Below are positions 5,498 through 9,761 of a stretch of DNA of 9,761 bases, piece by piece; the first letter of the stretch is position 1, and each line of letters begins with the position of its first letter. Under the pieces are notes generated by a model. It ran no database searches. It saw only the letters and a program-made list of their open reading frames with translations, and was not told the DNA's origin. The position numbers were made by a program, and so were the translations under genes. Source of the stretch: an uncultured Christensenella sp. (GTDB lineage: Bacteria; Bacillota; Clostridia; Christensenellales; Borkfalkiaceae); assembly GCA_910586345.1 (NCBI GenBank), contig CAJUHC010000016.1, positions 13,728 to 23,488 on the forward strand, written 5' to 3'.

Positions 5498-6916
5498 TTA
5501 TTTTCCTTTTTTTGAAATATATTCGTCTATTGCTTTTGCCGCAGTTTTACCCGCACCCATAGCAAGTATAACCGTAGCGGCGCCGGTAACGGCGTCTCCG
5601 CCCGCGTAAACTCCTTCTTTCGAAGTCTTTCCGGTATTTTCTTCGACGACTATACCGCCGCGACCGTTTACTTCGAGCGAAAGCGTCGTATTTTTTATGA
5701 GCGGATTAGGGCTCGTTCCTATCGCCATAATTACACAGTCAACATCGATTACGTATTCGCTTCCCTCAATTTCAACAGGTCTGCGTCTGCCTTTTTCGTC
5801 AGGTTCGCCCAATTCGCATTTTCTTACTTTAATACCCGTAACGAATCCGTTTTTGGAATCGCGTCTGTCTTCGGGATTGTTATACCCTATAATCTCAACC
5901 GGATTTCTGAGAACTTTGAACTTTATACCCTCTTCTTCCGCGTGTTCGACTTCTTCCTTTCTTGCAGGAAGTTCGTCCATAGAACGACGGTAAATTATGT
6001 AAACGTTTTCAGCGCCTAAGCGCAGAGCCGTACGGGCCGCGTCCATTGCAACGTTCCCTCCGCCGACCACGGCAACGTTTTTTGCGCGCATCATCGGTGT
6101 GTGCGATTCTTTGTCGTACGCTTTCATAAGATTTGCGCGCGTTAAAAATTCATTCGCCGAATAAACGCCTTTCAAACTTTCGCCGGCGATGCCCATAAAC
6201 CTCGGCAAGCCTGCGCCGGAACCGATAAAGACGGCTTCGAATCCCTCGTCAAACAATTCGTCGATTGTAACGGTTTTGCCTATAACTATATTCGTCTGTA
6301 TTTCAACTCCGTATTTTTTTAGAGTTTCGACTTCTTTTTTTACTATTTCTTTAGGCAATCTGAACTCGGGTATACCGTAAACGAGTACGCCTCCGGCGAG
6401 ATGCAGAGCTTCAAAAACGGTGACTCTATATCCTCTTTTCGCAAGGTCTCCCGCGCAAGTCAACCCCGACGGTCCGGAACCGATAACCGCAACTCTATGT
6501 CCGTTACTTTCGGGCAATACGGTTTCCCCTTTAAAATTTGCATTGTGATAATCCGCAACGAATCTTTCAAGTCTTCCTATTCCTACGGGTTCGAACTTAA
6601 CGCCGAGCGTACATTTACTCTCGCACTGAGTCTCCTGCGGACATACCCTTCCGCATACGGCGGGAAGCGAAGAGCTCTCGGATATTATAGAATAAGCTCC
6701 TTCAAAATCTTTTTCTTTGATTTTTGCTATAAACTCGGGTATCGAAATATTTACTGGACAGCCCTCTACGCAGGGACGGTTTTTACAGTTAAGACATCTG
6801 TCCGCCTCTATGACGGCAGTTTCAGCGCTATAACCCAACGCGACTTCGTTGAAGTTGCGCGCACGGACGCTTGCGTTCTGAACGGGCATCTCTTGTTTCT
6901 TGGGTTGGATAGCCAT
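5498..6916 (-). CDS. nfnB: NfnB-type large subunit of NADH-dependent ferredoxin:NADP+ oxidoreductase (GltA-like)
   Basis: Large subunit of the bifurcating enzyme that couples reduced ferredoxin and NADH to NADP+ reduction. The 472 residues show, in order: an N-terminal ferredoxin-like domain with C41, C44, C49, C53 and a second set C88, C92, C98, C102, expected to hold two [4Fe-4S] clusters; an FAD Rossmann motif VIGSGPSGL (144-152); a second dinucleotide motif VVGGGNVAMD (283-292) for NADP(H), with YRRS at 309-312; and a closing FAD motif YAGGD (437-441). Length and layout also fit homotetrameric glutamate synthase small subunits (GltA), and databases often use that name. The partner NfnA gene directly upstream (TAATG overlap) and the lack of a glutamate synthase large subunit here favour Nfn. 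An AAGGAG lies 8 bases before the ATG. Confidence 0.92.
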   Translation of the reverse strand: MAIQPKKQEMPVQNASVRARNFNEVALGYSAETAVIEADRCLNCKNRPCVEGCPVNISIPEFIAKIKEKDFEGAYSIISESSSLPAVCGRVCPQETQCESKCTLGVKFEPVGIGRLERFVADYHNANFKGETVLPESNGHRVAVIGSGPSGLTCAGDLAKRGYRVTVFEALHLAGGVLVYGIPEFRLPKEIVKKEVETLKKYGVEIQTNIVIGKTVTIDELFDEGFEAVFIGSGAGLPRFMGIAGESLKGVYSANEFLTRANLMKAYDKESHTPMMRAKNVAVVGGGNVAMDAARTALRLGAENVYIIYRRSMDELPARKEEVEHAEEEGIKFKVLRNPVEIIGYNNPEDRRDSKNGFVTGIKVRKCELGEPDEKGRRRPVEIEGSEYVIDVDCVIMAIGTSPNPLIKNTTLSLEVNGRGGIVVEENTGKTSKEGVYAGGDAVTGAATVILAMGAGKTAAKAIDEYISKKGK

Positions 6917-7755
6917 TATTTTATCTCCTTTTTAAAAAGATTGCAGTGTTCCCTGTCTCTTTGCTCAAACTCGCAATACATATTTGAACGAGCCATAGCT
7001 TCGTCGAAATCGACTTCAAATCCGTCAAAATCAGGACCGTCAACACACGCGAATTTTGTTTTGCCTCCGACCGTAAGGCGACAGCCACCACACATACCCG
7101 TACCGTCAATCATTATCGGATTCATAGAAACCGTCGTAGGAATTTTGTAAGGCTTGGTAGTTGCAACGACGAACTTCATCATAATAAGAGGTCCGATAGT
7201 TATAACCAAGTCGTAATTTTCGCCTTTTTCAATTGCTTCTTTCAACGGCGCGGTCACCACGCCCTGCCTGCCGTAACTGCCGTCGTCGGTCATTACGGTA
7301 AGTTTATCCGAACAGTTTTTAAACTCTTCCTCTAATATCAGCAAATCTTTATTTCTGAAACCTATTATTGAATGAACCTCTGCTCCGAGCTTATGAAACT
7401 TCTGCGCGACAGGCAATGCAATCGCACAGCCGACGCCGCCGCCGACTATACAAACTTTTTTAATTCCGTCCGTTTCAGTCGCACAGCCTAGCGGACCTAC
7501 GAAATCCTGAATGTATTCGCCTTCCGATTTTTCATTCAGACGCATAGTAGTTCCGCCGACAATCTGAAAAATTATTTTAACCGTTCCCGCTTCGCGGTCG
7601 TAACCCGCTACCGTAAGCGGGATTCTCTCTCCGTCGCCGTCAACGCGCAAAATTATAAATTGACCCGCCTGAGCTTTTCTCGCTACGAGCGGCGCATAAA
7701 TATCCATCATTGTTACGGTAGGATTGAGTTCGCGCTTTTTTATTATTTTATACAT
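6916..7755 (-). CDS. nfnA: NfnA-type small subunit (FAD/NAD-binding, [2Fe-2S])
   Basis: Small subunit of the same complex, related to PyrK and to sulfide dehydrogenase subunit B. The 279 residues contain an N-terminal FAD beta-barrel with RIPLTVA (44-50), an NAD-binding fold with IVGGGVGCA (103-111), and a C-terminal [2Fe-2S] site: Cys222, Cys225 and Cys237 in DGTGMCGGC...FACVDGP. There is no fourth cysteine at the usual place; Asp217 sits where NfnA proteins use an aspartate ligand, a trait that separates them from the all-cysteine PyrK. The site where NADH is oxidised and electrons bifurcate is expected here. The start has a GAGGAA about 6 bases upstream, and the previous gene stops 3 bases before. 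The protein is complete and no expected residue is missing. Confidence 0.92.
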   Translation of the reverse strand: MYKIIKKRELNPTVTMMDIYAPLVARKAQAGQFIILRVDGDGERIPLTVAGYDREAGTVKIIFQIVGGTTMRLNEKSEGEYIQDFVGPLGCATETDGIKKVCIVGGGVGCAIALPVAQKFHKLGAEVHSIIGFRNKDLLILEEEFKNCSDKLTVMTDDGSYGRQGVVTAPLKEAIEKGENYDLVITIGPLIMMKFVVATTKPYKIPTTVSMNPIMIDGTGMCGGCRLTVGGKTKFACVDGPDFDGFEVDFDEAMARSNMYCEFEQRDREHCNLFKKEIK

Positions 7756-7758
7756 ACT

Positions 7759-8007
7759 TTATTCCTCAATTTCTTTAACTTCTCTTATATACTTTATACT
7801 GTTTAAAGGAAAAGGCGTATTATTTATATGCGAAAAATGAACAAGTCTCACTACGCCTTCCCGTAAATCGTCGTTCTTCCCGAACGGAGCCGAAACTATA
7901 TCTCCCGAAGAAACGTTTTCAAAACCGCACAAGTACCAGTAAAACCGACCTTTCAGCATATTATCGTTTTCGAATTCTACAGCAACGAAACGTATTTTGT
8001 CTTCCAT
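7759..8007 (-). CDS. Small PriA-N-terminus-like barrel protein, first gene of the nfn operon
   Basis: An 82-residue soluble protein. Residues 20-56 (GRFYWYL, then GDIVSAPFG at 35-43, then REGVVRLV at 49-56) follow the pattern of the N-terminal 3'-DNA-end-binding domain of the primosomal helicase PriA, where a GxxVxVPFG strand and a GxV strand are hallmarks. No helicase follows, so this would be a free-standing domain; similarity rests on this short pattern only, and another small SH3-like barrel is possible. The start is odd: no Shine-Dalgarno precedes the ATG at 8007, and the predicted transcription start of the extended -10 promoter at 8015-8043 is base 8008, so the message may be leaderless. 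It lies 3 bases upstream of nfnA and is presumably co-transcribed with it. Confidence 0.7.
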   Translation of the reverse strand: MEDKIRFVAVEFENDNMLKGRFYWYLCGFENVSSGDIVSAPFGKNDDLREGVVRLVHFSHINNTPFPLNSIKYIREVKEIEE

Positions 8008-8014
8008 TTACTTT

Positions 8015-8043
8015 ATTATAACAATACTTAACTTCAAAAGCAA
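8015..8043 (-). promoter_or_regulatory. Extended -10 promoter of the nfn operon, predicted leaderless
   Basis: On the minus strand, TTGCTT (8038-8043), a 17-base spacer ending in TGT, and TATAAT (8015-8020). With the last T of the -10 at position -7, transcription starts at about 8008, one base before the ATG. The -35 begins directly after the T-run of the preceding terminator. It resembles P1 of panT (TTGCAT, 17, TGT, TATAAT). Confidence 0.6.
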
Positions 8044-8044
8044 G

Positions 8045-8079
8045 AAAAAATGCTTGCATAAATATGCAAGCATTTTTTT
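8045..8079. terminator. Terminator after the adhE-kinase operon
   Basis: TGCTTGCATA (8051-8060) and TATGCAAGCA (8063-8072) form a near-perfect palindrome; the realistic fold is TGCTTGCA/TGCAAGCA with a six-base loop. It is flanked by six A (8045-8050) and seven T (8073-8079). It is symmetric and so could work in both directions, but only the minus-strand kinase gene ends here. Confidence 0.9.
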
Positions 8080-8105
8080 GTTGTTTATAAACTTTTCCGA
8101 ATAAA

Positions 8106-8855
8106 TTACTCGTAATCGACTACGTCTATCCAATTACGTAAAAACTCAACTTCGTTTTCGTTGGCTTTGGTAAGTCTTGAAGCCGCAACGATAGGTATCC
8201 ATCTTTGTACATACTGTATAGCGGTATCGCTTTTCTGACAGTAAAGTTTGAGATACTTCTGCGCGAGCTTTTCTTCACCCGCAAGATAAAACAGCAAATA
8301 ACTTCTTGCAACGTCCGCAGAAGCGTTTCCCTGCGTTGCGTGCGACCAGTCGATAATGTAAGGCGTACCTTCTTTAGTTATTATTATGTTAGTAGGGTTA
8401 AAATCTCCGTGGCAAAGATTTTTATGTTTGGGCATCGAATCCAGACGGGTATGCAACTCGTAACGCGTAGTAGCGTCAAGGTCGGCCGCTGAAATTTTAC
8501 GGTTCATTTTATCTTTCAGCTTGTTCAGCATAGGTACTTTCTTTGATAATACGGTACGCTGTAAATCAATGAACATATTCAAATACTCGTCCTGCTTTTC
8601 CGGATGCTTATTCATAAGCGATTGCAGAGTTTCGCCGTCGATATAGTCGAGAATAATCGCCCATTTTCCGTCAACGACTTCGATTGACCTTATTTTCGGA
8701 ACATTGAGGTCGGTTTCTTCAACTCTCGCGTGGTTCAACGCTTCGTTCAAAATGTCTGCTTTCGAATAACTCGCCTCGAAAAGTTTTATAAGTTTGTCTC
8801 CGCTCTTATAAATGCTTTTATCGGGTCTTGAAAAAATTAAATTTTCGGGTTTCAT
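8106..8855 (-). CDS. APH/choline-kinase-fold phosphotransferase, substrate unknown
   Basis: A 249-residue small-molecule kinase of the aminoglycoside phosphotransferase/choline kinase superfamily. The catalytic loop CHGDFNPTN is at 148-156 (Asp151 catalytic base, Asn156 metal ligand), followed by YIIDW at 166-170 with Asp169 as the second metal ligand; VPKI (52-55) and AIILDYIDGETL (66-77) mark the N-lobe and hinge, and ADVARS (180-185) is the usual acidic helix after the loop. The family includes choline, homoserine, methylthioribose and fructosamine kinases as well as resistance enzymes; nothing here picks one, and chromosomal context beside adhE argues against calling it antibiotic resistance. 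The ATG at 8855 has an AGGAGG 7 bases upstream, 14 bases after the adhE stop. It is the last gene of its operon. Confidence 0.85.
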   Translation of the reverse strand: MKPENLIFSRPDKSIYKSGDKLIKLFEASYSKADILNEALNHARVEETDLNVPKIRSIEVVDGKWAIILDYIDGETLQSLMNKHPEKQDEYLNMFIDLQRTVLSKKVPMLNKLKDKMNRKISAADLDATTRYELHTRLDSMPKHKNLCHGDFNPTNIIITKEGTPYIIDWSHATQGNASADVARSYLLFYLAGEEKLAQKYLKLYCQKSDTAIQYVQRWIPIVAASRLTKANENEVEFLRNWIDVVDYE

Positions 8856-8869
8856 ATATTTTCCTCCTA

Positions 8870-9761
8870 TTATTTACCGTAATACGCGTTAAGGTACATC
8901 TGTTTTATTTCGCTCATCAACGGATACCTGGGGTTGGCGCCCGTGCACTGGTCATCGAAAGCCTGTTCAACCATATCGTCAAGGCGTTCAAGGAAATTGC
9001 TTTCGTCGATACCGTAATCTTTAATGGTTTTCTTAATACCGACTTTTGCTTTTAATTCGTCGATTGCGTTAATAAGGTTCTTCACCTTCTCATCGTCGTT
9101 TTTACCGTCAAGTCCCAAGCTTTCCGCAACTTCCGCATATCTGCGTTTTGTATGGGGATGTCCGTATTGACTGAACGTTCCCATTTTCGCAGGCGCCTCG
9201 GAGGAGTTGAATTTAATTACCTCGTCTATCAAAAGCGCGTTAGCTACGCCGTGAGGAAGATGATGGAACGCGCCGAGTTTATGCGCCATACTGTGGCACA
9301 CGCCTAAGAAAGCGTTAGCGAAAGCCATACCGGCCATAGTAGCCGCATTCGCCATCTTTTCCCTCGCTTCAACGTCTGTAAGACCGTTATCGTAAGCCGC
9401 AGGCAAATATTTGAATATTACTTTAAGCGCCTGCAACGCAAGTCCGTCCGTGTAATCGGTTGCGAGCATAGACGCATAAGCTTCCAAAGCGTGTGTCACA
9501 GCGTCTATACCGGAAGCGGCCGTAAGACCTTTGGGTGCGGACATATGGAGGTCTGTATCGATAATTGCCATATTGGGCATAAGTTCGTAATCGGCAAGAG
9601 GATATTTTACGCCGGACTTTTCGTCCGTGATTACCGCAAAAGGCGTAACTTCCGAACCCGTTCCCGCCGAAGTAGGAATTGCTATAAAATAAGCCTTTTC
9701 GCCCATTTTGGGGAAATTATAAACTCTCTTTCTTATATCGATAAAGCGCATTGCCATATCC
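8870..9761 (-). CDS. adhE: Bifunctional acetaldehyde-CoA/alcohol dehydrogenase, C-terminal alcohol dehydrogenase part
   Basis: Visible is about the last third (296 codons) of AdhE, which reduces acetyl-CoA to acetaldehyde and then ethanol with two NADH and regenerates NAD+ in fermentation. The fragment is the iron-dependent alcohol dehydrogenase domain. Numbered from the internal Met codon at 9757, it has PTSAGTGSEVTPFAVITDEK (28-47), KYPLADYEL (51-59), the iron ligands Asp85 and His89 (GIDAVTHALE), and His155 and His169 in HSMAHKLGAFHHLPHG. It ends DDQCTGANPRYPL...AYYGK, the ending typical of AdhE. The frame is open through 9760 with no stop, so the N-terminal part and the aldehyde dehydrogenase domain should lie beyond the edge; the Met at 9757 is not the start. 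A monofunctional iron alcohol dehydrogenase is less likely, because the segment AMRFIDIRKRVYNFPKMG is AdhE-specific as far as I know. Confidence 0.93.
   Translation of the reverse strand, partial: DMAMRFIDIRKRVYNFPKMGEKAYFIAIPTSAGTGSEVTPFAVITDEKSGVKYPLADYELMPNMAIIDTDLHMSAPKGLTAASGIDAVTHALEAYASMLATDYTDGLALQALKVIFKYLPAAYDNGLTDVEAREKMANAATMAGMAFANAFLGVCHSMAHKLGAFHHLPHGVANALLIDEVIKFNSSEAPAKMGTFSQYGHPHTKRRYAEVAESLGLDGKNDDEKVKNLINAIDELKAKVGIKKTIKDYGIDESNFLERLDDMVEQAFDDQCTGANPRYPLMSEIKQMYLNAYYGK

Noticed and set aside
5498..6916. Glutamate synthase small subunit (gltA/gltD)
   Set aside because: Sequence alone fits, but the overlapping NfnA gene and absence of a large subunit point to the bifurcating transhydrogenase.
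6401..7150. A 249-codon plus-strand open frame opposite nfnB and nfnA
   Set aside because: It spans the junction of two well-conserved minus-strand genes and its translation matches nothing I know; it is a shadow frame.
8045..8079. Palindrome as an attachment site or mobile-element end
   Set aside because: A-run, stem and T-run make an ordinary terminator placed just after a stop codon; no integrase or second copy is present.
8106..8855. Aminoglycoside resistance gene
   Set aside because: Only superfamily motifs match. It sits in a chromosomal operon with adhE and shows no sign of transfer.
1..9761. CRISPR array, toxin-antitoxin pair, phage or defence island
   Set aside because: No spaced repeats, no recognisable toxin, integrase or defence domains; the window is mostly core metabolism.

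Overview
The window looks like chromosomal DNA of a low-to-moderate-GC, strictly anaerobic, fermentative member of the Bacillota, probably class Clostridia. Four things point there: a bifunctional AdhE-type aldehyde/alcohol dehydrogenase, an NfnAB-type electron-bifurcating transhydrogenase, an ECF vitamin transporter S component beside a type III pantothenate kinase, and clostridial small-protein families (DUF4364, a stand-alone TSCPD protein). Shine-Dalgarno sites are mostly of the strong AGGAGG type, with a few clear exceptions. I see no tRNA, rRNA, CRISPR array, phage or transposase.

Layout, left to right. (1) Positions 1-2450, minus strand: a putative pantothenate ECF S component, coaX and hom (homoserine dehydrogenase, cut off by the left edge). 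The genes are nearly contiguous and read from one or two promoters at 2360-2450. (2) 2451-2840, plus strand: a 71-residue cysteine-rich membrane-type protein behind a leader with a direct and an inverted repeat, ended by a strong bidirectional terminator. (3) 2837-4130, minus strand: an unrecognised 241-residue protein and a NudF-type Nudix hydrolase joined by an ATGA overlap. (4) 4174-5057, plus strand: a DUF4364 winged-helix-like protein, without a Shine-Dalgarno site, and a TSCPD protein, then a second bidirectional terminator. (5) 5077-8043, minus strand: a four-gene operon of a PriA-N-terminus-like small protein (predicted leaderless), the two Nfn subunits and an unrecognised 137-residue protein. 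(6) 8045-9761, minus strand: adhE (5' part beyond the right edge), then an APH/choline-kinase-fold phosphotransferase, then a terminator.

How the genes work together. AdhE consumes NADH to make ethanol. NfnAB links NADH, reduced ferredoxin and NADP+ and so makes NADPH for biosynthesis; homoserine dehydrogenase is one possible NAD(P)H consumer. The transporter and CoaX would take up pantothenate and carry out the first step of coenzyme A synthesis, CoA being needed by the AdhE reaction. These are metabolic links inferred from gene identity, not proof of co-regulation.

Most of the window is ordinary housekeeping DNA. The points worth a second look are the predicted leaderless start at 8007, the SD-less start at 4234, the PriA-like barrel leading the nfn operon, the palindrome over one panT promoter, the cysteine-rich small gene and its leader, and two unrecognised genes coupled to known metabolic enzymes.
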